Shown here in pieces: positions 17,270-26,366 of a DNA stretch of 60,855 bases; position 1 is the stretch's first letter, and each line of letters opens with the position of its first letter. The notes under the pieces were generated by a model, which saw only the letters and a program-made list of their open reading frames with translations, did no database searches and was not told where the DNA came from. Made by a program: the position numbers and the translations under genes. Origin of the DNA: Burkholderiaceae bacterium (GTDB taxonomy: Bacteria > Pseudomonadota > Gammaproteobacteria > Burkholderiales > Burkholderiaceae_C); contig JALOSD010000001.1 of NCBI GenBank assembly GCA_025458585.1, positions 1 to 60,855 of the forward strand. The letters run 5' to 3'.

Positions 17270-17772
17270 TCAGACGGCCATGATCTCGGCTTCCTTGCCG
17301 GCGACGAGCTTGTCGACCTCGGCCACCGTGCGGTCGGTCAGGCGCTGCATCTCGTCGAGGAAGCGGCGCTCCTCGTCCTCGCCGATCGCCTTGTCCTTCA
17401 GCAGCTTCTTCGCGTGCTCGTTGGCGTCGCGGCGCAGGTTGCGCACGGCGATCTTCGCCTCCTCGCCGGCGTGGCGCGCGACCTTCGTCAGCTCGCGGCG
17501 GCGCTCCTCCGTGAGCGGGGGCATCGGCACGCGCAGCAGGTCGCCCTGCGCCGACGGGTTCAGGCCCAGGTCGCTCTCGCGGATCGCCTTCTCGATCTTC
17601 GCGCCCATGCCCTTCTCCCACGGCTGCTCGAGCCGTAGTACTCGACGTGCACTTGGTCGAGCAGGCCCGGGTGCGCGCGGCCGGTGCGGATCTTCTGCAG
17701 CTCGGCGCGCAGCGCATCGAGCGACTTGGCCATCTTCTGTTCCGTCGTCTTGCGGATGTCGGCGGTGCTCAT
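17270..17772 (-). pseudogene. frr: ribosome recycling factor, frameshifted by a short internal deletion
   Basis: RRF splits post-termination ribosomes together with EF-G and is normally essential. The N-terminal helix domain reads from ATG 17772 (MSTADIRKTTEQKMAKSL through LLDQVHVEYYGS) to about 17629. The C-terminal part then reads in another frame from CAGCCGTGG at 17626 (QPWEKGMG), with the downstream domain intact to the stop at 17270. The missing middle normally spans the PLSQVANVT region and the following DARTI. The gene is 503 nt here; against the usual 186-residue protein (561 nt with stop) about 58 nt are absent. A true loss would be lethal, so an assembly error is more likely than a real pseudogene. 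Confidence 0.88.
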
Positions 17773-17785
17773 CGAAACGCTTCCC

Positions 17786-18496
17786 TCAGACATGCACCAG
17801 CGTGCCCTCGTCCTCGCCGAGCACGACGCGCTTGAGCGCCCCCGGCTTGAAGATCGAGAACACCTTGATCGGCAGCTTCTGGTCGCGGCACAGCGCGAAC
17901 GCCGTCGCATCCATCACCTGCAGGTTCCTGACGATCGCCTCGTCGAAGCTGATGCGCGCGTAGCGCGTGGCCGACGGGTCTTTGTTCGGGTCGGCGGTGT
18001 AGACGCCGTCGACCTTCGTCGCCTTCAGCACGATCTCGGCGCCGATCTCGGCGCCGCGCAGCGCCGCCGCCGTGTCGGTCGTGAAGAACGGGTTGCCGGT
18101 GCCGGCGGCGAACACGACGACCTTGCCCTCCTCGAGGTACTGCAGCGCCTTCGGCCGCACGTAGGGCTCGACGACCTGCTCGATCGCGATCGCGCTCATC
18201 ACGCGCGCCGTCATGCCCTCCTGGCGCATCGTGTCGGCGAGCGCGAGCGAGTTCATGACGGTGGCGAGCATGCCCATGTAGTCGGCCGTCGCGCGGTCCA
18301 TGCCGACCGAGCCGCCGGCCACGCCACGGAAGATGTTGCCGCCGCCGATCACGACGGCGACCTCGCAGCCCAGCTGCGTGATCTCCTGCACCTCGCGCAC
18401 GATGCGCACGATCGTCGCGCGGTTGATGCCGTACGCGTCGTCGCCCATCAGGGCTTCGCCGGACAGCTTCAGCAGGATCCGCTTGTAGGCCGCCAT
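17786..18496 (-). CDS. pyrH: UMP kinase
   Basis: PyrH phosphorylates UMP to UDP for all pyrimidine nucleotides. It is the hexameric bacterial amino-acid-kinase-fold enzyme: KRILLKLSGEALMG at the N-terminus, VVIGGGNIFRG, then the FAAGTGNPFFTTDTAAALR segment and KVDGVYTADP for nucleotide binding. Length 236 aa. It lies between tsf and frr, the common bacterial order. A TACACT hexamer about 32 nt upstream (18528-18533, minus strand) could be a weak local promoter within the block. Confidence 0.97.
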   Translation of the reverse strand: MAAYKRILLKLSGEALMGDDAYGINRATIVRIVREVQEITQLGCEVAVVIGGGNIFRGVAGGSVGMDRATADYMGMLATVMNSLALADTMRQEGMTARVMSAIAIEQVVEPYVRPKALQYLEEGKVVVFAAGTGNPFFTTDTAAALRGAEIGAEIVLKATKVDGVYTADPNKDPSATRYARISFDEAIVRNLQVMDATAFALCRDQKLPIKVFSIFKPGALKRVVLGEDEGTLVHV

Positions 18497-18554
18497 CCGG
18501 CGTGTCCCCCTAGTGCACCGGGCGCAAGTGTACGGCGGTGTACGGCGCCGGCTG

Positions 18555-19451
18555 TCACTGCCCTTTCGCCGCCGCCACCTGCGCCGCGACCTCGGCGGCG
18601 AAGTCGTCGGCCTTCTTCTCGATGCCCTCGCCGACGACGTACAGCGTGAAGCGCTTCACCGTCGTCTTCCTGTCCTTGAGCATCTGGCCCACCGTCTGCT
18701 TGCCGTCGGCGGCCTTGACGAAGACCTGGTCGAGCAGCGAAACCTCCTTGAGGAACTTCTGCACCGAGCCTTCGACCATCTTGGCGACGATGTCGGCCGG
18801 CTTGCCGCTCTCGGCCGCCTTCTCCGAAGCGATGCGCCGCTCCTTGTCGACCAGCTCGGCCGGCACCTCGGCCGACGACAGCGCCGCCGGCTTCATCGCC
18901 GCGACGTGCATCGCCACGTCCTTCGCCGCCACGTCGTCGCCGTCGTACTCGACGAGCACGCCGATGCGCGTGCCGTGCAGGTAGTGCGCCAGCGCGCCGC
19001 CGCCGGCATAGCGCCGGAAGCGGCGGATCGTCATGTTCTCGCCGATCTTGCCGATCAGCCCCTTGCGCACGTCCTCGACCGTCGGCCCGAAGCCGTCCTG
19101 CGACAGCGACAGGGCCGTCAGGGCCGCGACGTCGGCCGGCGCGTGCTGCGCGACGAGCTCGGCGCAGGCCTTCGCGAACGCGAGGAAGGACTCGTTCTTC
19201 GACACGAAGTCGGTCTCGCAGTTGACCTCGACGAGCGCGCCGATGTTGCCGGCGACCGAGGCGGCGACGACGCCCTCGGCGGTGATGCGCGACGCGGCCT
19301 TGCCGGCCTTGCTGCCGAGCTTGACGCGCAGGATCTCCTCGGCGCGGGCCATGTCGCCGTCGGCCTCGGTCAGCGCCTTCTTGCACTCCATCATCGGCGC
19401 GTCGGTCTTGGCGCGCAGATCGGCGACCATGCTTGCGGTGATTGCGGGCAT
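18555..19451 (-). CDS. tsf: elongation factor Ts
   Basis: EF-Ts exchanges GDP for GTP on EF-Tu. The family start (MVADLRAKTDAPMMECKKAL) and the motif DFVSKNESFLAFA with the preceding VEVNCET are present; the C-terminal domains with KIGENMTIRRF and TLYVVGEGIEKK follow. Length 298 aa is slightly longer than the 283 of E. coli but normal for Burkholderiales. It lies just downstream of rpsB, with two hairpins in the gap. Confidence 0.97.
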   Translation of the reverse strand: MPAITASMVADLRAKTDAPMMECKKALTEADGDMARAEEILRVKLGSKAGKAASRITAEGVVAASVAGNIGALVEVNCETDFVSKNESFLAFAKACAELVAQHAPADVAALTALSLSQDGFGPTVEDVRKGLIGKIGENMTIRRFRRYAGGGALAHYLHGTRIGVLVEYDGDDVAAKDVAMHVAAMKPAALSSAEVPAELVDKERRIASEKAAESGKPADIVAKMVEGSVQKFLKEVSLLDQVFVKAADGKQTVGQMLKDRKTTVKRFTLYVVGEGIEKKADDFAAEVAAQVAAAKGQ

Positions 19452-19477
19452 TGCTTGCTAGCTCCAATGTGGTCGAA

Positions 19478-19495
19478 GGGGGCACTGCGGCCCCC
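19478..19495 (-). terminator. intercistronic hairpin 1 between rpsB and tsf
   Basis: GGGGGC / GCCCCC stem of 6 bp with a 6-nt loop, in the 83-bp rpsB-tsf gap. No T tract follows. It is more likely an attenuator or RNA-processing site that sets the S2:EF-Ts ratio than a full terminator, since tsf has to be made. Confidence 0.45.
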
Positions 19496-19508
19496 GACGG
19501 TCGGCTCC

Positions 19509-19525
19509 CGGGGCCTCTCGCCCCG
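19509..19525 (-). terminator. intercistronic hairpin 2 between rpsB and tsf
   Basis: CGGGGC / GCCCCG stem of 6 bp with a 5-nt GAGAG loop (minus sense), 9 nt downstream of the rpsB stop. Together with the neighbouring hairpin it forms a two-hairpin gap resembling the partial terminator seen between these genes in other bacteria. Confidence 0.45.
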
Positions 19526-19534
19526 CGGCACGGA

Positions 19535-20278
19535 TCAGGCGTCTTCGCTGACCTCGACGAACTCGTCGCCGCCGGCGGCGGCCTGCACGACGTCGGACGT
19601 CGCGTTCGCCCTGCCATCGAGCACGGCGTCGGCCACCGCGCGCGCATACAGCGCGACCGCCTTCGCCGAGTCGTCGTTGCCCGGGATCACGTAGTCGATG
19701 CCCTCGGGCGAGTGATTGGTGTCGACGATGCCGATCACGGGGATGCCCAGCTTCTTCGCCTCGGCGACCGCGATCTTGTGGTAGCCGACGTCGATCACGA
19801 ACAGCGCGTCGGGCAGCGCGTTCATGTCCTGGATGCCGCCGATGTCCTTCTCGAGCTTCGAAAGATCGCGCTGGAACAGCAGGCCTTCCTTCTTGGTCAT
19901 CTGCTCGATGCCGGCCTCGACCTGCGCCTGCATCTCCTTGAGCTTCTTGAGCGAACCCTTGACCGTCTTGAAGTTGGTCAGCATGCCGCCAAGCCAGCGC
20001 TGGTCGACGTAGGGCATGCCGCAGCGCTGCGCCTCCTGCGCGATCACGTCGCGCGCCTGGCGCTTGGTGCCCACCATCAGGATCGTGCCGCGGCGGCCGG
20101 CGAGCTGGCGCACGAACTTCATCGCACCCTCGAAGAGCGGCTGCGTCTTCTCGAGGTTGATGATGTGGATCTTGTTGCGATGGCCGTAGATGTAGGGGGC
20201 CATCCGGGGGTTCCAGAAGCGCGTCTGGTGCCCGAAATGGACACCGGCTTCCAGCATTTCACGCATGCTGACGGTCAT
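19535..20278 (-). CDS. rpsB: 30S ribosomal protein S2
   Basis: S2 binds late on the 30S head and is needed for translation initiation. The ATG at 20278 is preceded by GGAG 5 nt upstream and gives 247 residues starting MTVSMREMLEAGVHFGHQTR. The universal S2 landmarks are there: YIYGHRNKIHIINLEKT, RWLGGMLTNFKT and GIPVIGIVDTNHSP. The C-terminal tail is acidic. A long frame stays open far upstream through non-coding sequence; that extension is a shadow. It is the first gene of the minus-strand block. Confidence 0.97.
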   Translation of the reverse strand: MTVSMREMLEAGVHFGHQTRFWNPRMAPYIYGHRNKIHIINLEKTQPLFEGAMKFVRQLAGRRGTILMVGTKRQARDVIAQEAQRCGMPYVDQRWLGGMLTNFKTVKGSLKKLKEMQAQVEAGIEQMTKKEGLLFQRDLSKLEKDIGGIQDMNALPDALFVIDVGYHKIAVAEAKKLGIPVIGIVDTNHSPEGIDYVIPGNDDSAKAVALYARAVADAVLDGRANATSDVVQAAAGGDEFVEVSEDA

Positions 20279-20428
20279 GGGGACTCCGAAGGTTGGGTCT
20301 AAAATCCGGCGCGAATCGCGATGTAGGAGCACCTTCGTGCATCGTCGTCGCGACACCGTTCGGCGGCCGGATCCGCGTTGGTGTCGGCCCGAACTCGGCG
20401 CTTCGGCGCGGCTCGGACAAACCCGCGG

Positions 20429-20434
20429 AGTATA
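20429..20434 (-). promoter_or_regulatory. candidate -10 element for rpsB
   Basis: TATACT on the minus strand, about 150 bp upstream of the rpsB start. No convincing -35 box lies 16-18 bp further upstream. It would give a leader of about 140 nt, long enough for S2 feedback binding. The 274-bp gap to the divergent nnr gene shows no ORF of coding character. Confidence 0.4.
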
Positions 20435-20552
20435 GCAGGCCCCTCGTCGCGGGAGCGCCCGGGCAGACGACGCAACACCGCGCGCGCCGACCGGCGGCAG
20501 GGCGTCGGCGCCTTGTCGATCCCGTCGCCATCGGATAGCCTGCGTGCCACCG

Positions 20553-22076
20553 ATGCAGAAAATCGACTCCGCGTGCGCACGACTGCCGCTGCACGATGCG
20601 GCCGCCACGCGCCGCGTCGAGGCACGCGCGCTCGCGCGCTCACCCGCCGGCGCGCTGATGACGCGTGCCGGCCTCGCCACCGCGAAGCTCGCGCTCGCGC
20701 TGCGGCCCGACGCGAAGCGCGCCTGGGTGATCGCCGGTCCGGGCAACAACGGCGGCGACGGGCTCGACGCCGCTGCGCGGCTGCAGGCCAACGGCGTCGA
20801 CGTGACCGTCCACCTGCTCGCCGATGCGCAGCGACAGAGCGCCGACGCACGCGCGGCGCGGCAGCGCGCGCAGGACGCCGGGGTCAGGCTCCTCGACGCG
20901 CTGCCCGACGCCCCACCCGCCTGCGACATCGCGATCGACGCCCTGCTCGGCCTCGGCCTCACGCGCGCCCCCGAAGGCGAGCTCGCGGCCGCGATGGCGA
21001 CGTTCAACGCCACGCGTGCGACCCGGCTCGCGATCGATTTGCCCTCGGGGCTCGACGCCGACCAAGGCGCGACACCGGGCCATGCGGTGCGGGCGCAGCA
21101 CACGCTGACGATGCTCACGCTCAAGCCGGGCCTGTTCACCGCGCAGGGCCGCGACCACGCCGGGCAGGTCTGGCTCGACGCGCTCGGCAACGACGTCGAC
21201 GAGCCGCCGACCGCGTGGCTGGCGACGGCACCGGCCGAGCCGCCACCGCGGCACCACGCCCAGCACAAGGGCAGCTTCGGCGACGTCGTCGTCGTCGGTG
21301 GCGCGCCGGGGATGGTCGGCGCGGCGTGGCTGGCGGCATGCGCGGCGCTTGCTGCGGGCGCTGGGCGCGTCTACGTCAGCCTGCTCGACCCCGACGCCAC
21401 GACCTGGCTCGCGACGCGGCCCGAGTTGATGGCCCGCCAGCGGGTCTGGGCCGACCACCCGTCGCTGCTGCGCGCTTCGACCGTGGTCTGCGGCTGCGGC
21501 GGTGGCGCGGCAGTGCGGCAGGCGCTGCCGGCGGTCCTTGCACTCGCACCGAGGCTCGTGCTCGACGCCGATGCGCTCAACGCGATCGCCGACGACGAGG
21601 CCCTGCGCCACGCCCTTCGGCAGCGCGGCCGCCGCGGCGTCGCGACCGTGCTCACGCCGCACCCGCTCGAGGCGGGCCGGCTGCTCGGCCGTGGCGCCGT
21701 GCACGTGCAGGCCGACCGCTTCGGCACCGCACAGGCGCTGGTCGAGACCTTTGGCGCCGTCGTCGTGCTCAAGGGCTCGGGCACGCTGATCGCCGCCCCG
21801 TCGGCCCTGCCCTGGGTCAACGCGAGCGGCAATGCGGCGCTGGCCAGCCCGGGCACGGGCGACGTCCTCGCCGGCTGGCTCGGCGGCGAGATCGCGGCGT
21901 CGGGCGCCGCGCTGACGTCGCCTGATGCGCTGCAGCAACGCTGTGCGGCGGTCGTCGCCCGGCACGGGGCCGCGGCCGACCGCCATGGCGAACGGACCCC
22001 GCTGCGCGCTGCGGCGCTGATCGACGCGATGATCGACGCGATGGTCGACGGTTCTCGGGACGCTCCCCCGGCGTAG
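20553..22076 (+). CDS. nnr: bifunctional NAD(P)H-hydrate epimerase / ADP-dependent dehydratase
   Basis: Repairs damaged hydrated NADH and NADPH. The N-terminal YjeF_N epimerase domain (about residues 1-215) has the nucleotide-binding AGPGNNGGDGLDAAARL motif and DALLGLGLTR. The C-terminal ribokinase-like dehydratase domain (about 225-505) has KGSFGDVVVVGGAPGMVGAA, then VLTPHPLEAGRLLG and NASGNAALASPGTGDVLAGW with the catalytic Asp. The ATG at 20553 is used; a GTG at 20544 is also possible. It is divergent from rpsB and convergent with rnr, 35 bp from the latter's end. Confidence 0.95.
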   Translation: MQKIDSACARLPLHDAAATRRVEARALARSPAGALMTRAGLATAKLALALRPDAKRAWVIAGPGNNGGDGLDAAARLQANGVDVTVHLLADAQRQSADARAARQRAQDAGVRLLDALPDAPPACDIAIDALLGLGLTRAPEGELAAAMATFNATRATRLAIDLPSGLDADQGATPGHAVRAQHTLTMLTLKPGLFTAQGRDHAGQVWLDALGNDVDEPPTAWLATAPAEPPPRHHAQHKGSFGDVVVVGGAPGMVGAAWLAACAALAAGAGRVYVSLLDPDATTWLATRPELMARQRVWADHPSLLRASTVVCGCGGGAAVRQALPAVLALAPRLVLDADALNAIADDEALRHALRQRGRRGVATVLTPHPLEAGRLLGRGAVHVQADRFGTAQALVETFGAVVVLKGSGTLIAAPSALPWVNASGNAALASPGTGDVLAGWLGGEIAASGAALTSPDALQQRCAAVVARHGAAADRHGERTPLRAAALIDAMIDAMVDGSRDAPPA

Positions 22077-22111
22077 CGCCTGCGGAGCAGCCGCCCGCGG
22101 GTCGCCGGCGA

Positions 22112-24291
22112 TCAGCGTGGCTTGCGCGGGGCGCGCGACTTGCGCGCGACCGTCGCCTGCTTCTTCGCGCCGCCGGCGGCGTCGCCGCGAGAGCGCCGGG
22201 TCCCGCCGCGCGCCTCGCGGTCGGCGCGGTGCACGGCGTCGAGCGCGGCGGTCGCCGTGCCGTCGCCCGTGCGCCCCGGCTTGCCGGAGGCCGCGCGACC
22301 GCGCGCGAGCAGCCGGTCGTCCTCGCCCTCGCGCACGAGACGGAAGTCGATCTTGCGCCCGTCGAGGTCGACGCGGCTGACCTGCACCCGCACCCGCGAG
22401 CCGACGACGTAGCGCACGCCGGTGCGCTCGCCGCGCAGCTCCTGCCGCACCTCGTCGTAGCGGTAGTACTCGCCGCCGAGTTCGGTGATGTGCACGAGGC
22501 CGTCGACGTACAGCGCGTCGAGCGTGACGAACAGGCCGAAGCTCGCGACCGCGCTGACGGTGCCGGCGAATTCCTCGCCGAGGTGGTCGCGCATGTAGCG
22601 GCACTTCAGCCACGCCTCGACGTCGCGCGAGGCCTCGTCGGCGCGGCGCTCGTTGGCGCTGCAGTGCGCGCCCGCCGCCTCCCAGCGCTCGGCCTCCTGC
22701 ATGTGCGGCTTCGGCGCCTTGCCGCCGCGGCGCACCTTCGGCGCGTGCTCGACGACCCCGGTGCTGAGGTGGTAGCGCTTGCCGTGCAGCAGCGCCTTGA
22801 GCACGCGGTGGATCAGCAGGTCGGGGTATCGGCGGATCGGGCTCGTGAAGTGCGTGTAGGCCTCGTAGGCGAGGCCGAAGTGGCTGCCCTTGATGCCGCT
22901 GTAGATCGCCTGCTGCATCGAGCGCAGCAGCATCGTGTGGATCTGCGTCGCGTCGGGGCGGTCGCGCGTCGCCGCGGCGATGGCCTGGTACTCGCCGGGC
23001 TTGGGCTCCTCGCTCAGGCCCAGGCCGAGCCCGAGCGCGCGCAGGTAGTTCTGTAGCGTCGTGCGCTTCTCGGGGGTCGGCCCCTCGTGCACGCGGTACA
23101 GCGACGGGTGTTCGGCCTGCGCGATGAAGTCGGCGGCGCACACGTTGGCGGCGAGCATCGCCTCCTCGATCAGCCGGTGCGCCTCGGTGCGCACGCGCGG
23201 CACGATCTTTTCGATCCGTCCGTGGTCGTCGCAGACGATCTGCGTCTCGGTGGTTTCGAAGTCGACCGCGCCGCGCACGGCGCGGTGCTTGAGCAGCGCG
23301 CGGTAGACCTCGTGCAGGTGCAGCAGGTGCGGCACGAGCGCCTCGCGGCGCACCGCCTCGGGCCCGCGCGTGTTGGCGAGGATCGCCGCGACCTCGGTGT
23401 ACGTCAGCCGCGCGTGCGAGCGGATCACCGCCGGGTAGAACTGGTAGGCCGTGACCTCGCCGCCGCGGTCGACGAGCAGGTCGCACACCATCGCGAGGCG
23501 GTGCTCGTCGGGGTTCAGCGAGCACAGCCCGTTGCTCAGCTTCTCGGGCAGCATCGGAATCACGCGGCGCGGGAAGTAGACCGAGGTCGCGCGCTCGTAG
23601 GCGTCGCGGTCGAGCGGCTCGCCGGGCTTCACGTAGTGGCTGACGTCGGCGATCGCGACCACGAGTCGCCAGCCGTCGAACGCGTTCTTGCCCCGTCCCT
23701 GCCTGTGCGGCTCGCAGTAGACGGCGTCGTCGAAGTCACGCGCGTCCTCGCCGTCGATCGTGACCAGCGGCACGTCGGTGAGGTCGACGCGGTGGCGGCG
23801 GTCGACCGGGCGCAGCTTGTCGGGCAGCGCCGCGGCCTGCGCGATCGTCTCCGGCGAGAAGCGATGCGGCACCTCGTACTTGCGCACCGCGATCTCGATC
23901 TCCATGCCCGGGTCGTCGATCTCGCCGAGCACCTCGGTGACGCGGCCCACCGGCTGCGAGTACAGCGAAGGCGGCTCCGTGAGTTCGATGGCGACGACCT
24001 GCCCCGCGTGCCCGCTGGCGGTGGCGTTCTTCGGGATCAGGATGTCCTGCCCGTAGCGCTTGTCTTCCGGCGCGACGACCCAGACGCCACCCTCGTGCAG
24101 CAGGCGTCCGATGATCGGCGCCTTGCGCCGCTCGAGGATGTCGAGCACGCGGCCCTCGGGCCGGCCCTTGCGGTCGTAGCGCACGATGCGCACGCGCACG
24201 CGGTCGCGGTGCAGCACCGCGCGCATCTCCTGCGGCGAAGGAAGCCGTGGCCGTCGCGGTGCCCCTGCACCGTGCCCTCCACTTCGCTCAT
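22112..24291 (-). pseudogene. rnr: ribonuclease R, frameshifted near its N-terminus
   Basis: RNase R is a processive 3'-5' exonuclease of the RNB family. The catalytic body is intact: PLVTIDGEDARDFDDAVYCE with the metal-binding Asp cluster, HFTSPIRRYPDLLIHR and an S1 domain before a Lys/Arg tail. Its opening piece, starting from the ATG at 24291 (MSEVEGTVQGHRDGHGFL), lies in another frame. Between GFL at 24238 and PQEMRAV at 24236 the usual short segment containing V-DDG-DIYL is gone, roughly 34-37 nt. The N-terminal winged-helix domain of longer homologues is also absent, since an in-frame stop lies shortly upstream. The break may be an assembly error. Confidence 0.85.
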
Positions 24292-24317
24292 CAGAGCGGC
24301 GCCGAGGACGGGGGCGG

Positions 24318-24347
24318 TTGAGGTCGATTCTTTCTTGATGGTAGACT
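24318..24347 (+). promoter_or_regulatory. candidate sigma-70 promoter for tRNA-Leu
   Basis: TTGAGG (24318-24323), an 18-bp spacer and TAGACT (24342-24347), each matching 4 of 6 consensus bases. The predicted start near 24354 gives a short leader of about 40 nt before the tRNA. Found by eye. Confidence 0.45.
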
Positions 24348-24394
24348 TTCAGTTTGCTGAGACAGGCACGTTCCGCTCAGGGAGCGCGCCTCAA

Positions 24395-24479
<85 letters not shown>

Positions 24480-24487
24480 TAGACACG

Positions 24488-24521
24488 ACGACGAAGGCCG
24501 GCTTCCGCCGGCCTTCGTCGT
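24488..24521. terminator. bidirectional intrinsic terminator between tRNA-Leu and the phosphoribosyltransferase gene
   Basis: A perfect 15-bp stem (24488-24502 with 24507-24521) closed by TTCC. A short T run follows on the plus strand, and the structure starts 9 bp after the tRNA CCA end and ends just before the stop of the opposing gene. The symmetric stem can serve both convergent transcripts. Confidence 0.85.
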
Positions 24522-24522
24522 T

Positions 24523-24977
24523 TCAGATCGCGAACTTCTTGGCCAGCCCCTCGGGGCGCAGGTTGTCGTATTCCTCGAACGGCTGGTGGATCCAGGGACT
24601 CGTGGGCAGCATCTCGACGAAGTAGTCGGGGATGTAGGTCGAACGACGGCGCGCAGCGTCACGCCCGAGTCCGCCAGGTCGTCGACGAGCAACACGCGCC
24701 CGGCGAGGTCGCCCTTGGGCAGCGTGATGTACTTGGCCATGTCGAGCCGGCCCTGGATCGTCCCAGCCTCGGCGCGGTACGAACTCGTCGACATGATCGC
24801 CAGCGGCTTGTCGAACACGCGCGAGATCACGTCGCCCGGACGCATGCCGCCGCGCGCCAGGCAAAGGATCTGGTCGAACGCCCACCCCGACGCGTGCACC
24901 TTGAGCGCCAGGCGCTCGATCAGCATGTGGTACTCGTCCCACGAGACGTACAGGTGTTTGCCGTCGTCGGTCAGCAT
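24523..24977 (-). pseudogene. purine-type phosphoribosyltransferase, frameshifted by an internal deletion
   Basis: A PRTase-fold enzyme, probably acting on a purine base given its place next to purA. It starts at ATG 24977 with GGAGGAG upstream. The PRPP-binding signature VLLVDDLADSGVTL is present, then the frame breaks at about 24642-24645. The family's conserved end resumes in another frame (TYIPDYFVEMLPTSPWIHQPF) to the stop at 24523. The stretch between, usually a helix and a strand with an IWRK-like motif, is missing, about 90 nt relative to family length. Real inactivation and assembly error both remain possible. The exact base specificity is not readable. Confidence 0.82.
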
Positions 24978-24994
24978 CGGTCTCCTCCACTCTT

Positions 24995-26332
24995 TCAGGC
25001 TTGGTACGGATGGCGCAGGACGATCGTGTGCTCGCGGTCGGGGCCGGTCGACACCATGTCGATCGGCGCCCCGATGAACGCCTGCACGCGCTCGAGGTAG
25101 GCGCGCGCGTTGGCCGGCAGGCGGTCCCAGTCGGTGATGCCGGCGGTCGACTCGCTCCAGCCCGCGAAGCGCTCGTAGATCGGCCGGCAGGCGACGATGT
25201 CGTCGGCGTCGAGCGGCAGGATGTCGACGCGCCGCCCATGCAGCTCGTAGCCGACGCCCATCAGGATCTCCGGCAGGCCGTCGAGCACGTCGAGCTTCGT
25301 GATGCACAGGCCCGAGATGCCGTTGATGATGATGCTGCGCTTGAGCGCCGCGGCGTCGAGCCAGCCGCAGCGCCGCGCGCGGCCGGTCACCGTGCCGCGC
25401 TCCTGGCCGACGGTGCTCAGGTGGTGGCCCACCGTGCCGGGTGCGTCGATCGGCAGCTCGGTCGGGAACGGACCCGAGCCGACGCGCGTCGTGTACGCCT
25501 TCGTGATGCCGAGGATGTAGTGCAACTGGTCCGGTCCCACGCCCGACCCGGCCGAAGCATTGCCCGCGACGCAGTTGCTCGACGTGACGTACGGATACGT
25601 GCCGTGGTCGATGTCGAGCAGCGTGCCCTGCGCACCCTCGAACAGGATGTTCTGCCCCGCCGCGTGCGCCTGGTGGATCAGGTAGCCGACGTCGGCCATC
25701 ATCGGCCGCAGCTGCTCGGCGAGCGCCATCGCGCGGTCGAACATCGGCTGGAACTCGAGCGGCTTGCTCTTCAGGATGCCGGTCAGCGCGACGTTGTGCC
25801 AGTCGAGCAGCTCGCGCAGCTTGGCGGCGAAGCGCTCGGGGTGCTTCAGGTCCTGCACGCGCAGCGCGCGGCGCGCGACCTTGTCCTCGTACGCCGGGCC
25901 GATGCCCTTGCCGGTGGTGCCGATCTTGCCGCTGCCGCTGCTTTCGCGCAGCGCCTCGCGCGCGCGGTCGACCTCGACGTGGAACGGCAGGATCAGCGGG
26001 CACGACTCGCTCAGGTGCAGGCGCGAGCGCACGTCGAGACCGATGCCTTCGAGGCGCTCGATCTCGCCGAGCAGGTGGGTCGGGTCGACGACGACGCCGT
26101 TGCCGATGTAGCAGGCGACGCCGTCGCGCATGATGCCGCTGGGGATCAGCTGCAACGCTGTCTTGACGCCCTTGATGACGAGCGTGTGGCCGGCGTTGTG
26201 GCCGCCCTGGAACCGCACCACGCCCTGCGCGTGGTCGGTCAGCCAGTCGACGACCTTGCCCTTGCCTTCGTCCCCCCACTGCGTGCCGACGACGACGACG
26301 TTGCGTCCCCGCGGCGCTGCCTGTGCGCTCAT
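24995..26332 (-). CDS. purA: adenylosuccinate synthetase
   Basis: PurA joins IMP and aspartate with GTP to make adenylosuccinate, the first committed step to AMP. The GTP loop GTQWGDEGKGKVVDWL, the substrate motif GGHNAGHT, and the later GTTGKGIGPAYEDK with the conserved residues are all visible, as is LDVLDGL near the C-terminus. The ATG at 26332 has GGGAGG just upstream. Length 445 aa is slightly longer than average, mainly at the N-terminus. It follows hisZ and precedes the broken PRTase gene, a common Burkholderiales order. Confidence 0.97.
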   Translation of the reverse strand: MSAQAAPRGRNVVVVGTQWGDEGKGKVVDWLTDHAQGVVRFQGGHNAGHTLVIKGVKTALQLIPSGIMRDGVACYIGNGVVVDPTHLLGEIERLEGIGLDVRSRLHLSESCPLILPFHVEVDRAREALRESSGSGKIGTTGKGIGPAYEDKVARRALRVQDLKHPERFAAKLRELLDWHNVALTGILKSKPLEFQPMFDRAMALAEQLRPMMADVGYLIHQAHAAGQNILFEGAQGTLLDIDHGTYPYVTSSNCVAGNASAGSGVGPDQLHYILGITKAYTTRVGSGPFPTELPIDAPGTVGHHLSTVGQERGTVTGRARRCGWLDAAALKRSIIINGISGLCITKLDVLDGLPEILMGVGYELHGRRVDILPLDADDIVACRPIYERFAGWSESTAGITDWDRLPANARAYLERVQAFIGAPIDMVSTGPDREHTIVLRHPYQA

Positions 26333-26366
26333 GTGCCTCCCGTCGTTCGTCGATGCGCGCACCGCG

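Noticed and set aside
19535..21268. 577-residue extension of rpsB upstream
   Set aside because: S2 begins at the ATG at 20278 with a proper ribosome site; the rest is non-coding shadow.
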